Part shown: positions 46,143-57,584 of the stretch, piece by piece | How the letters are laid out: each line of letters starts with the position of its first letter | How positions within the stretch are numbered: the stretch's first letter is position 1 | DNA from: Primula veris | Lineage: Eukaryota > Streptophyta > Magnoliopsida > Ericales > Primulaceae | NCBI GenBank assembly: GCA_963682055.1 | Contig: OY821745.1 | Location: 11,973,501-12,037,500, forward strand | Length of the DNA: 64,000 nt | Direction: 5' to 3' | Made by a program: the position numbers and the translations under genes | The notes under the pieces: generated by a model | Told to the model about the DNA's origin: nothing | What the model saw: the letters and a program-made list of their open reading frames with translations, nothing else | Database searches by the model: none

Positions 46143-48559
46143 ATGATTACTGTAAGTGATTTTTCGTTCTCCCCCCGTCCCTCTTTTAGGAGTTGTATTT
46201 GATTTGTCGTTGTGGTCATAGGTGTGTCGTTGGTATATGGTTCAGGTTATCTATATATGTCTGATGATTCTTATGTAATGTGTGTGGGGGGGGTGGTGGC
46301 TCTCGTTCTATTGATGTGGTTCTGGTTTGTGTATTTGGTTAGTATATTGATGGACTTTTGATGATCTTTGGATAGGAAATTTTGACCCAAAGTGTGGCCC
46401 AAGTTGGCACATTCGTGGAAAAGGATTTTAAAGAGCTCGCCGGAATACCCGACAACGTACATATTCGGCTTCCTATTTCGGACGAGGAGGTGCTGGGATT
46501 TGTTCCTGCCGGCGAGGTAGCTGTGCGTTCGTCGGCATTCTTTACTGGGGGTCTTCGACTTCCTTTTACAAATTGGGTGGCCTCGTTCTTTGAGACCGTC
46601 CAAATTGCTCCGGCCCAACTGGCCCTAAATGGTTACCGTACTCTGAATGGTATCCAAAGGCTATCGGAGTTGTCCGGAATACCGATTGAACTGAAGGACG
46701 TCTTTGGAGTCTATAGTTTGAGCTTTGAGCGTCGCAGCTCGTATTTGAAGACCTTGCGTTCCTTTTGCCGGCTCGTTATCGGTTTGCCGGATACCAACAA
46801 AGAGCGCAATCTTGGTATTGCGATTGCGTCTGGTGAATGGGCTTGTCCGGGACACCAGATTCCTGGGCCGGCTACCAATGCTCCCACCATGCCAGACCTC
46901 GGCGCTCCCAATGTAGAGGCTCTGTTAGCTCTTTGGAAATGGTGGGGGCCGGGACCGACGCCGGATCCGGCGAGTCGTAGTGTCCCGATGCTGCTCGGGT
47001 ACCCGATGGGGTCGGTGACCAAGGGGAATCCTGTACCCGAGATCCCCAAAGAGCCCGAGGAAGAGTTCTTGAAAGTGGTCCGGGCTCGAAGTACCGCTCG
47101 GCTTGGGAAAAAAGCCGTTCGTTCTAAGCATCGTGCATCGGACCCTGTCGTTGAAACAACGAAGAGGGCTAGGGGGACCGATACATCGGTTACCGAGGAA
47201 GATGCTAACGTTGGCTCGGGCGAGGGGGTGTTTGCTGCTTCTCAAGGGGATACCGCCGAGGATGCCTCTGCGCCGGGCGAGGTATGTGTATATGTATTAT
47301 GATTTTCTTGTCTTTTGGTTGTTTGTCATTTTGTTCGCTAGTGCTTTGCTTTATTAGTCATCTTGTTTCAGCTACTGACTTCTCCATTGGTTACCCTCGC
47401 TCTTGCCCGGTCTATGGGTATTATTGTGTTTCAGGGGTCGATCGACGATGTATTCGGACATATGAACCTCTTGACTAACATGGGAGAGGGTACGATGACT
47501 TTGCCTGTCATCTCGCCTATCCCCACCGAGGGTCCGATAGATTTGCCCGTTTGCTCGCCCCTCCGTACTGAGGAAGAGATCGAGCATAGGGTCCCTGAGA
47601 TTGAGCAGTTGGAGGACGTGGGGGTGGAAATGGAAGGCAGCGAAGAGAATGACGGGGATGTTGTGACGGGTGTCGAGGATGAGGCTCTCGACGGATCCGA
47701 GAAGGTGTTGGTTGACGGGGTTGCAATGACCCGTTATATTGACCGATGTAGGGGTGAACTGCTGGAGCAACCGCGAATCTTGAAGATGGGGTATACGGCT
47801 CTGAAACCCCTTGTGTTCAAGGATGCCGAAAGACTATCTGCCCAACCTACAATGTCGGTTATAGAGCAGGCCCACGCGGATGCGCTGAGGGTACGTGGGG
47901 CTCGTATATCACTATATAGGTATGGTACGTGTATTTTATTTGGAATCTAATGTGTTGAAGTGCAGATTGCTGTGAGTACCGTGGCGCTACGGGATCAGCT
48001 GGGAGCTCTAGGGGCTGAGAAAGAGAAGCTGGTGGCCGAGAAGGAGAAATTGGTCACCGAGAAGAAAACCCTGGGCGAGAATTATGACAAGCTGTCGGTG
48101 GACTTTCTGCACCTGACCGAGGATGTCGAGAAATGGAAAGCGGAAAAAGAGAGCATGGTCGTTAAGTACGGCGAACTAGAGGAGGAGAACTTGCTCCTGG
48201 CAGAGGACGTGGAAGCCGAAAAGGCTAAGGTGTCTGCCCTGAAAACGGCACATGCGGAGGAGCGGACAAAGTTAGCGATGATGGCCAACTTCTCTGTATA
48301 CTGCGCTCATGTGCGGGCGCTCAATTTCGCGAATGTTCCTTTGTCGGATAGGGCATGGTCGGAGTTGGTGTACCCGTGTCCGCATGGTGCACCGCCGAAA
48401 CCCTTGGACTGGGCGAATCTTCGTGAAGAAGAGCTTCCTCGGCTACCGGGACAGACAATTTCGACAGCGCTGCGTTCTCGCTCTATGTCGACCCCGTCCA
48501 CTCCTCGACCGGATGCTACTGTTGTTCCCCCACCAGTATCTCCTCAGGTGGAACCTTGA
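46143..48559 (+). CDS. Antisense gene F of element 2: spliced PF04195-like and coiled-coil protein
   Basis: Inferred exons are 46143-46151 (MIT), 46376-47281, 47435-47890 and 47966-48559. All introns are GT..AG and phase zero, as in element 1. Exon 2 (302 residues) holds the domain resembling PF04195 (FFTGGLRLPFTNW, QIAPAQLALNGYRTLNG). Exon 3 is acidic and ends SVIEQAHADALR. Exon 4 is a strong coiled coil (EKEKLVAEKEKLVTEKK) followed by ANFSVYCAHVRALNF. The reading frame is open to a TGA at 48559, about 655 residues. A donor-like CAG|GTGGA just before that stop, conserved in element 1, would join in phase to block G. Function unknown. Confidence 0.78.
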
Positions 48560-48771
48560 CTATCTTTCTAGCAGTATGTATTATTGCTTTTTTTTTTTTT
48601 TTTTTTTTTGGTCTCTTGTGTATCTAGAAACAGATTCTTTTGGGGAAGTGATAATATATGTGCTGTGGTTTCTTTCTGTTGGGCTTTCTTGGGTTAATTT
48701 CTTTTGATGGTCGTCATATTTTGAAGGATGTGAAAACAAAATATTGTCAAGTACCAAATAACCCCCTTGCC

Positions 48772-49344
48772 ATGGTGGTCTGGACCTCGCCTAGTCGTAG
48801 TGTAGGTGACGTAATGGAAGATTTGGAAAGATCTAACGCGTCCCTGACCGCGAAATTGACTTGTGCTTATCAGGAAATCGAGGGTCTGAATATTCATATT
48901 TCCAACTTGGCGATCCGGTTACGTGATTTGGGAGAGAAATTTAGTAAAAAGACCGCCCATTATACGGCAAATAAGGGTAAAGCAAAGGAACTTCTCGGTG
49001 CCCTACGACGTTCTCGTGATGAAGCCCGAGGTCGTGTGACGAGCTTGAGCTTGGTCCTTGGGGCCGTTTTCGAGGACGCGGATCTGCTGCTATCCTTTGC
49101 CAAAGCGTATTGGGCCCGAGCTCGCGCCTTAGAGGTGCTGGAGCATATAAAAGGAATGAGTGGTGTGTCCCGGGCAGAGCGCATGGTGGATGCGAAGGCC
49201 GGGGTAACTGAAACCACTGTTGCCTTGAACCGAATCGAGGCGGTCATTCGTGAGCGTTTGGGGACGCAAATTAACTCATTGCGAGATATTCATTTTGCCG
49301 ATGTAGTAGAGACTTCGGCGTCTGTTGAGGGGTTGTCGGATTAA
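48772..49344 (+). CDS. Antisense block G of element 2: 190-residue helical protein or exon
   Basis: Open from the ATG at 48772 to 49344. No TATA box is apparent just upstream, and the frame is also open before the ATG. The element 1 copy has an in-phase CAG acceptor there (AA here). So G may be an exon of a longer F transcript, or may start at its own ATG. The helix RLRDLGEKFSKKTAHYTANK and the tail FADVVETSASVEGLSD are conserved. Function unknown. Confidence 0.65.
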   Translation: MVVWTSPSRSVGDVMEDLERSNASLTAKLTCAYQEIEGLNIHISNLAIRLRDLGEKFSKKTAHYTANKGKAKELLGALRRSRDEARGRVTSLSLVLGAVFEDADLLLSFAKAYWARARALEVLEHIKGMSGVSRAERMVDAKAGVTETTVALNRIEAVIRERLGTQINSLRDIHFADVVETSASVEGLSD

Positions 49345-49508
49345 TAAAATAGCTTGTTTTGTCGTTTTCTTTGTAGCTTGTATAAAAAATTCTCTCTTTT
49401 TTTTTTTAGCTTCTTTTTTTTTTCTTTTTTTTCCTCTCTTTTTTTTTTTTATATTCATCTCTTCTCGTTCTTCTCCCCCCCTCTTTTTTTTTATAGGCAC
49501 ATGCTACT
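49345..49508. other. Poly-T tract between blocks G and H
   Basis: Several long T runs end in a TTTTTTATAG acceptor-like string just before 49497. This looks like an intron 3' end in front of block H. Confidence 0.5.
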
Positions 49509-50147
49509 ATGTCGCACCAGGCTGGTTCTCCATGCCTAGTTAACCCGGGGTTAGGACCTACTGGTGCTGCCCGGGACGAGGTCTCATCTGGTGCGGCTAG
49601 TGAGGTGCCTGACAGGTGGCCCTACATTGTTTTGATGAGCAAAAATGTCAAATTGACCGACCAATGTGCTCGACTGCGGACCAAGCTGAAAACCCAGGCG
49701 GCCTCTTTTCGAGAATACGTTCACCGTGCCGAGCATGCTGTTGAGGTTCAGGAGCGTCGTTTGGATCGATATTGGCATGCAAAGGACGAGTACTTCGGCA
49801 AATTAAAGTTGCTTGTGACCAAGGCCAACGTGTTGGTGAAGTATTTCCGTTTGTCCCGTGCCAGATACGATGCTTCTGCAGCTATGATCGAAGCTCGCCG
49901 TAACCTCTCCTTTGACGATGATCGCCGTAAAGCGGCCTCGGATGCTCACGAGTTCGCCAAAGAAGCCAAGTTCAACGCGCGGCTTCAGACGCTGACTTGT
50001 GTTAGGGCTCATACGACCAATTTTGATGCCCTCATTTCTGAGGAGCGTTTTGATGGTGATGAGTCTGATGGGTACACAACGACGGATGACGAAGAGATTG
50101 AGCTCGGTCAATTACCGTCGTGCTCCTCCTGCAGTAGCTCTTCTTAA
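49509..50147 (+). CDS. Antisense block H of element 2: 212-residue helical protein or exon
   Basis: The ATG at 49509 lies four codons after an acceptor-like TATAG; the frame is open across those codons in both elements. Helical central part (YVHRAEHAVEVQERRLDRYW, then YFGKLKLLVTKANVLVKYF), then an acidic DGDESDGYTTTDDEEIE and a serine/cysteine-rich end (CSSCSSSS). The element 1 copy is broken. It is either the last exon of the F-G-H unit or a separate gene. Function unknown. Confidence 0.65.
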   Translation: MSHQAGSPCLVNPGLGPTGAARDEVSSGAASEVPDRWPYIVLMSKNVKLTDQCARLRTKLKTQAASFREYVHRAEHAVEVQERRLDRYWHAKDEYFGKLKLLVTKANVLVKYFRLSRARYDASAAMIEARRNLSFDDDRRKAASDAHEFAKEAKFNARLQTLTCVRAHTTNFDALISEERFDGDESDGYTTTDDEEIELGQLPSCSSCSSSS

Positions 50148-50441
50148 ATGAATCTCTTTAGTGTCGATGATCTTCTTGTTGCCTCCGTAATGCGGGCGAG
50201 GACTATTTATGTTATTTCTTTATTCCTGTTTTGTACCTTTCCATTGCCGTATTGCCATTTAATTGATTGGATCGATTTTTCCTTGCTAAATCAGTTGTTA
50301 TTTCGTTATTCCTGTTTTGGAGATGCTTCTTGTTGATATTTTGTTGTTTAGATTGATTCTCCTTCATTGTTTTAGCCAATTTATATTGCATCGCCGCCGT
50401 AATGTGGACCTGAATAATTCCTTGCATTGTACCTGCATATA
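50148..50441. other. Downstream region of the antisense genes in element 2
   Basis: No ORF of note. It contains CCTCCGTAATGCGGGCG (about 50183-50199), also found in complement twice in element 1, and a decayed second copy near 50393. Confidence 0.55.
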
Positions 50442-51488
50442 AATTTCATAGTATTCCTAGGCGTTCCTTCGGTAACACGCCATGTTGAGAATTTCATAGT
50501 ATTCCTAGGCACTTCGGCCATGTTGGGAATTTTATAGTATTCCTAGACGTTCCTTCGGTAACACGCCATTTACGGAATTTCATAGTCTTCCTAGGCACTT
50601 CGGCCATGTTGGGAATTTCATAGTATTCCTAGACGTTCCTTCGGTAACACGCCATTTACGGAATTTCATAGTCTTCCTAGGCACTTCGGCCATGTTGGGA
50701 ATTTTATAGTATTCCTAGACGTTCCTTCGGTAACACGCCATTTACGGAATTTCATAGTCTTCCTAGGCACTTCGGCCATGTTGGGAATTTCATAGTATTC
50801 CTAGACGTTCCTTCGGTAACACGCCATTTACGGAATTTCATAGTCTTCCTAGGCACTTCGGCCATGTTGGGAATTTCATAGTATTCCTAGGCGTTCCTTC
50901 GGTAACACGCCACTTACGGAATTTCATAGTCTTCCTAGGCACTTCGGCCATGTTGGGAATTTCATAGTATTCCTAGACGTTCCTTCGGTAACACGCCATT
51001 TACGGAATTTCATAGTCTTCCTAGGCACTTCGGCCATGTTGGGAATTTCATAGTATTCCTAGACGTTCCTTCGGTAACACGCCATTTACGGAATTTCATA
51101 GTCTTCCTAGGCACTTCGGCCATGTTGGGAATTTCATAGTATTCCTAGGCGTTCCTTCGGTAACACGCCACTTCCGGAATTTCATAGTCTTCCTAGGCAC
51201 TTCGGCCATGTTGGGAATTTCATAGTATTCCTAGACGTTCCTTCGGTAACACGCCACTTCCGAAATTTCATAGTCTTCCTAGGCACTTCGGCCATGTTGG
51301 GAATTTTATAGTATTCCTAGACGTTCCTTCGGTAACACGCCATTTACGGAATTTCATAGTCTTCCTAGGCACTTCGGCCATGTTGGGAATTTTATAGTAT
51401 TCCTAGACGTTCCTTCGGTAACACGCCATTTACGGAATTACATAGTCTTCCTAGGCACTTCGGCCATGTTGGAAATTTCATAGTATTA
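50442..51488. repeat. 86-bp higher-order tandem repeat array of element 2
   Basis: About eleven to twelve units of 86 bp. Each has a 48-bp part with GTTCCTTCGGTAACACGCC and a 38-bp part with CCTAGGCACTTCGGCC. The 38-bp part corresponds to the 36-bp monomer of element 1. The array lies between the converging gag-pol and antisense transcription units. Confidence 0.95.
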
Positions 51489-51590
51489 GTAGACAGCATA
51501 ATAATATATTTCATTCATTCAAAAGAAGAAAGATAATGCCATTAAGCAAGAAGGGTAAGGTAGCACCTGTACTTGTATTCGAAGCATTGC

Positions 51591-53246
51591 CTATACGTAG
51601 TACTTCTTTAAGTTAGCCACATTCCAAGAATTCTTTTCCCCTCGGCTGCTGGCGAACAGGACGTTTTTGATTTTGTAAGAGACTGGACTTGTTTGCTTGA
51701 CGATTTCGTATGGGCCTTCCCAGATAGGGCTTAGTTTGCCGTGTATTTCGTTGCGGGTATAGACCGTCACTCGTCGCAGCACCAGTTCTCCTACCATGAA
51801 TTCTTTAGATCCTTTTACTCTCTTGTCATAGGTTTGTTTTACGCTTTGTTGGTACTTAGCTAGGGTAAGGGCCGCTATCTCTCGTTTCTCGTCTATCATG
51901 TCGAGCTCTTCTCTCATTCTTTGTTCATTATTTCCCTGCTCGACCAACGTCGTTCGGAGTGTGGGTAGCCCGATCTTTGTCGGTATGATGGCCTCAACAC
52001 CGTATGCTAAGCTAAACGGGGTTTCCTTGGTGCCCGTCTTGGGTGTAGTTCGGCACGACCATAAAACGTTGAGTAGCCGCTCGGGCCACCTCCCCTTTAC
52101 TTGTTCAAGGGTGGTCTTGATGCCGTCTAATATTGTTCGGTTTGACACTTCGGCTTGCCCGTTTCCCTGTGGGTATGTCGGCGTCGAATAGAACTTTCGG
52201 ATACCGAGTTCCTCGTACCACAGCTGTAAATTGGCATCTTTGAACTGGGTTCCGTTGTCGGCGACTATAGCGTACGGTATACCGAACCTAGTTATGATGT
52301 ATTCCCAAATGAATTGTTTGACGTTGCTGGCTTTGATTTCTCGGAGGGGTTTAGCTTCGATCCATTTGGTGAAGTAATCAGTCGCAACGATCAGATATTC
52401 CACATTCCCAGGTGCTCTTGGGAGTTTACCGACTAAATCGATTGCCCATTGAGTGAACGGCCATGGTGCTGATACCGGGGTCATCATAGATGAAGGGAGC
52501 CGTGGTATCTTGGCGAATCGTTGGCACTTGTCGCATCGTTGGACGTATGCATCGGCGTCTCGCTTGATATAGGGCCACCAATATCCTTGGGTCACTGCCT
52601 TGTTTGCAAGGGATCGCCCTTTGATGTGTGCTCCGCAAGATCCTTCGTGGATTTCCTCCAAGACCGGCAGTTGTAGCTCGGTCGGGACGCACAGTAGATG
52701 TGGTCCCCGGTAACTGGATTTGTATAGTTTATCGTCCTCGGATAGCCAGAAGCGAGGAGCTTTTCTTGTAATTTTCAGCGCTTTTATCTTGTCGACCGGA
52801 AGCGTTCCACTTCGCAGATAATGGGTCATGTCCTCCATCCATCCTAGTTCGTACTGTATCGATGTCACCCGGTTTACCCTTTTTATTATGCTCGGGGTCG
52901 GCAGTAGTTCCACTGTGATCGACCGGGTGTCGGTCAATGTTAATGTCGAGGCTAGGGTGGCCAATGCATCGGCATGTGCATTCTCGGTGCGATTGATTCT
53001 TACTAACTCGCACTGTTTGAAGGTGGCCATCAAGCTTTGGACTTTCTCTTGGTAGAGGATCATTCTATCATCTTTCGCTTGGTACTCGACGATGGCTTGA
53101 TTGACGATGAGCATGGAGTCTGAGCTTGCAATTAAGTGGGAGCATCCGAGGGACCGGGCAATAAGCATGCCATTTATCATGGCCTCGTATTCTGCCTCAT
53201 TGTTGGTAGCTCGGAAGCCCAGTTTTATGCTTTTTTCGATGATTGC
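51591..53246 (-). pseudogene. Second RNase H and integrase of element 2
   Basis: Open on the minus strand from 53180 to 51591 (529 residues). It contains most of the archaeal-type RNase H (NNEAEYEAMINGML precedes), the integrase zinc region (RCDKCQRFAK) and the catalytic core (AIDLVG, VADNGTQF, GQAEVSNRT). It ends NSWNVANLKKYYV. The only break in this part is the TGA at 53247-53249 just upstream. The integrase inserts the DNA copy into the genome; all three acidic residues are present. Confidence 0.88.
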
Positions 53247-54890
53247 TCACTCTCTAGACTTTAGGACGATCCCTGCTCCTGATCCGTCCTTGGTGGCTGA
53301 TCCGTCGACATGTATCTGCCAGTGTGATTGTGGAGAGAGTGCCAAAGGCTCGTCATAGCCTTCGGTGAATTCTGCGACGAAATCGGCCAGGACTTGTCCC
53401 TTTATGGCATGGTGGGGTGCGAACTCGATATGAAATTGGGATAGCTCGACCCCCCAGGCGGCAACTCGGCCGCTAATGTCCGTCCGTCGAAGTGACTCTT
53501 TAATATGAAATTTTGTGTGTACCCGGACCTGATGAGCTATGAAATAGTGTGGCAACTTTCTGGTTGCGACGACCAATGCCAGACACAGCTTTTCCAAGGG
53601 TAGATAACGCGTTTCGGCTTCGACCAGAGTCTTGCTGACGAAGTAGATCGGAAATTGTTCGCGACCTTCTTCTCTTAGGATGACCGCGCTCACAGCTGTA
53701 GCAGAAACTGCTAGGTAGCATGCCAGAATGTCTCCTCTGTTTGGCCTTACTAGCAGTGGCAATGTCCTCAAGTACTCTTTGAGATTGTTGAATGAAGCTT
53801 CACATTCCGGGTCCCAGACGAATTTTCTATCCTTCTTGAGTGATTCGAAAAATGGCCGTCCCTTATCTGCGGATCGGCTAATGAACCTGCTCAGCGCGGC
53901 CATCATTCCCGTGAGCTCTTGTACCTGTTTTTTATTCTTGGGCGCTGCTAGGTTTCGTAGAGCCGTTATTTGATCGGGATTAGCCTCTATTCCTCGTCGG
54001 CTAACCATATGCCCCAAGAATTTCCCTTTGCTGATGCCAAATGCACACTTGCTCGCATTGAGTTTCAGTTTGTGCTTGCCCAGCGTTCGGAAAACGTCCC
54101 TGATATCTTGAAGGTGGGATGTGGCTCTTTCGCTTTTGACGACCATGTCGTCTATGTATACCTCCATCGTCTTCCCTATATGATCTCGACATACTATTGT
54201 TATCATCCTTTGGTATGTTGCTCCCGTATTGCGTAGGCCGAACGGCATTACCGTATAGCAATAATTTCCCAAAGGTGATATAAACGAAGTCTTTTCTTGA
54301 TCTTCGCGGGCGAGGGGAATTTGATGGTATCCCGAATATGCGTCAAGGAAGGTCATCCGTTCTGCCCCCGCAGTTGCGTCCACCAGTTGATCAATCCTCG
54401 GAAGGGGAAAGTGGTCCCTCGGGCAGGCTTTGTTGAGGTTTGTGAAGTCTATACATACTCTCTCCTTCCCGTTCTTCTTAGGGACGACAACCGGGTTGGA
54501 CAACCATTTTGGATAGTAAACCTCTCTTATGGCTCCAGCCTCCAATAACTTTTGTACTTCAGCGATTATAGCTGCTCTGTGCTGTACAGACACTTTCCTG
54601 CTCCTCTGTGCTATCGGCTTGTACTCGGTGTTTACACTTAGGTGGTGGCATGCTGTATTGGGGTCTAGGCCCGGCATATCTTTAGGGCTCCAGGCGAATT
54701 TATCAGTGTTGCTGAGAAGGAATGCTTTCAACTCTTCGGATTCCTGTTTTGGAAGGTTGTCGCCAAGGAGGAAGTAATGCTCCTCGTCCATATCTGGTAT
54801 ATACACCTTCCTGAGTGTCTCTCCTACTTGTTCTTCGACAACCCTTTCGGCTTTGGATATTTGGTTGATCAGCTTCTTTGTGCTGGTGGG
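53247..54890 (-). pseudogene. Reverse transcriptase and RNase H of element 2
   Basis: Open from 54806 to 53250 on the minus strand. RT has an intact catalytic YIDD box (about 54162-54151), unlike element 1. The Ty3-type RNase H (DILACYLAVS..LREEGREQ) and the start of the archaeal-type RNase H (HVDGSATKDG) follow. The frame ends at TGA 53249-53247, where element 1 has GGA, so the polyprotein is cut within the second RNase H. Confidence 0.88.
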
Positions 54891-56210
54891 TTATTCCACA
54901 AGGCTTCGTTGTTTTTGGAGAGTCGCGGTGATGTCCTCGCAGCGTCTTGAATCTTCTTGACATCCTCTGGCTGTCTCGATCGCTCCCCTATCATTTGGGT
55001 ATTTGACCTTTTGGTGATAGGTCGAGGGTATGGCCTTCATGGCATGTAACCAAGGTCGGCCCAATATTGCGTTGTGTCCGGAGTGGTCGTCGACCACTAA
55101 GAACTCCACGGGAACCGACATGGACCCTGTTGTGACACTGAGGACGATCTTACCCAACGGTTTGGTCGTTTCGGAGATGAATCCGATCAGTGTGACATCG
55201 GTAGGCTGTAGATCTTGCAGCTTGAGTTCCATCTTGTCGAAGAGCTCCTTGTACATGATATCACAAGAGGCTCCTTGGTCGACAAGTACCCTACTGACTG
55301 TGTCTAGGCCGATTTGAACACGGAGGTTAATGGCGTCTCCGTGGGGGTAAATCACCCCTTCTTCGTCAAGATCCGAGAAAGAAATGGGCGGATGTCGTCG
55401 TGGTGTGCATTGTCGTTTAGAGGTCGACGCCTGTGATGTCTTGGCTACTTGGCCAAAGTGGGCCAGCTGCCGTTGTCGTGATCGTTCCCCGCCTGGGCCC
55501 TTGGGTCGTGACATATGAACGACGTTGATCGTTTTGCCTTGCCGGTTGTCAGATCCCTCGATGGCCAGTTGTTTGCCTTTATTCCCAGCTCCTTTGATGA
55601 ACTTGGCTAGGTATCCTGCATCGCCCCACTGGTTCATTCTCCATCGCAGGTTATGGCAATGCTCAGTGAGATGGCCGTGATCCTCGTGATATGCGCAGAA
55701 GAGCTTGGAATCTCTCTGATTGGGGGGAGAGATGATCGGTTGTGGTCGGGAATACCAACTTTCCATGCATATATCCTTGAGGATATCTTCAGCAGATAGG
55801 TTGAAAGTGTATCGCAGCTCGACCGGTCCGAAAGTGTTTCGGTGTTCCCTCTCTTGGGGCCGAACCTGTTGAAATGGCTTGGGTGGCATCGGGTAGGTGA
55901 GCTGGAGTGGTTTATGTTCGTTGGTCGGTGTTGGGTATGCGATCTGGAGCGGTTTGGGCTCTAGTGCTCGTGGTCGCTCTACCCTGCTATGGACCTCGGG
56001 CTCTTTGCCCTTTCTGGTCGGTTGGAATGCTTCTTCCTGGTTATTCCTAACTCTTTTGCGACCCACATGTGCCTCGCGGACCGACTCTCTTCTCGGTAGA
56101 GTTCGGTTGAGGAAACGCAGTTCGTCGTTTTTATCGGTGAGGTGGGTACAATAGGCTAGCAGGGAATCAGTGGTCGGGAAGTTTTGCCTATGAACTTCCT
56201 TCTCGCCCAA
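54891..56210 (-). pseudogene. C-terminal gag and protease of element 2
   Basis: Open from 56210 to 54894. It contains the Cys/His motif (CAYHEDHGHLTEHC) and the protease DQGASCD core. A TAA at 54893-54891, where element 1 has CAA, separates it from RT. A one-base deletion near 56180 relative to element 1 puts it out of frame with the capsid part. Confidence 0.83.
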
Positions 56211-57505
56211 TAGCCATTAGGGATGGAATTGATAAAGTTTTGTATGGCTATATTATTGGCATATCGTGGAATCTGGTTTGCTACGTCGATATAACGTATG
56301 CAGTAATCGTTGAGCCTTTCATTTGGCATCATCGTCATTTTAAGAAGGGTTTCGATACTAACCTTCTTTTTCCGATGAGCAGCGTATCGGGTGGAGTATG
56401 CTCTTAGCAATTCTGCCCAGTTTCTAATGGAGCCCCGTGGTAAGTTATGATACCATGACGAAGCCTCTTGACCCAAGCTGTTTTTAAAAAATTTGCACAT
56501 CAGTGCATGGTCATCACTCCACAGTTCCATCTTCGTCTTGTAGTGCCTCAGATGGTCGATAGGGCAACTCTTCCCATCATAGAGCCTGAATTCGGGGATG
56601 ACGAATCCCATAGAATTGCGGTACCGCGTGATATGTTCAGCACACGGGGTTTCTTGGCATACGTTTCAAGCCTGTTGGAACGCGTCATCCGTGACTTGGT
56701 AGGGGGGAGGGTATCCTCCCTGATGTGGTGATGGGCCATATCCTTCCCCGATCCTGTATTCGGGATATCTACCGTCCTTCGTGATTGTGTGGACACGTTC
56801 CATATGAGTGTTCGGATGGACGATAGTTATTGGGACATTGCCCCCTTGGTGGGGGACTCTTGTATCGGGTCGCCGACCCGCTGCCTCCAGGGCGGCCCTG
56901 TAGGCAGAATCTTCCACTTCATGGCGTGGGTCTTTGTCGGGTTGGATAACTGGCAATACGATGCCGGCCGCTGTCATGGCCGTCATGCATGCCGCCAGCT
57001 GAGCTTGTAGCTGGGCGTAGTTCCTTTCATCGGCTAATGGAACATGTTGTACCTCCACCGTGGGTGGTGTAATCATCCTCGGAGAATTAGTCAGTAGTCG
57101 GGGCGACTGTCCGAGTACATGATCCTCGGGCATGCCAAACTGATGAGCCTCGTCCGTTTGTAAACGAGCACCGGAGTTGACCGAGGCCGTAGGCAAAGGG
57201 ACTCTTGAGCTCGGCCCTGCTTGGGACCCGGTTAAGCGTCTTCGTGCACGCCTTAATACGGGCACGTCTTGTTCGTCCTCCGAGGACGAAGGGTGTTCGT
57301 CGACAATCCCTTCGATGAAATGTCGGGGTGGTTCGACCGGTTGTTCTTGGTTGACGTAGGAGGTTGTTGGTTGGTTTCCGGATTGGATAGCTTCATATCT
57401 GTCGCGGATGGCGAGTAGATCGTCGAGGTCTTGTTGGCTAATTTGCGTGTTTTGGTTATTGGTTTCTATTATCTCGGGATGGGTTTCCTCTACATTGGTA
57501 ACCAT
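56156..57505 (-). pseudogene. N-terminal and capsid gag of element 2
   Basis: The start ATG at 57505 opens a 279-residue frame that stops at TGA 56668-56666, where element 1 has TGG. The capsid domain continues in the same frame from 56611 (FRLYDGKSCPIDHLRHYKT) until the frameshift near 56180. Confidence 0.85.
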
Positions 57506-57584
57506 TGTCGCTCGTCTGGCAGAGTATTGGTATTCTAATTCTAAACTAGTTGGGAACTAGATGATTCCCGGAGACGGCGCCATT

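Noticed and set aside
51898..52191. ORFs on the plus strand across element 2 gag-pol, such as this one and 53728-53973
   Set aside because: Shadow frames of the minus-strand pol; composition mirrors the real gene.
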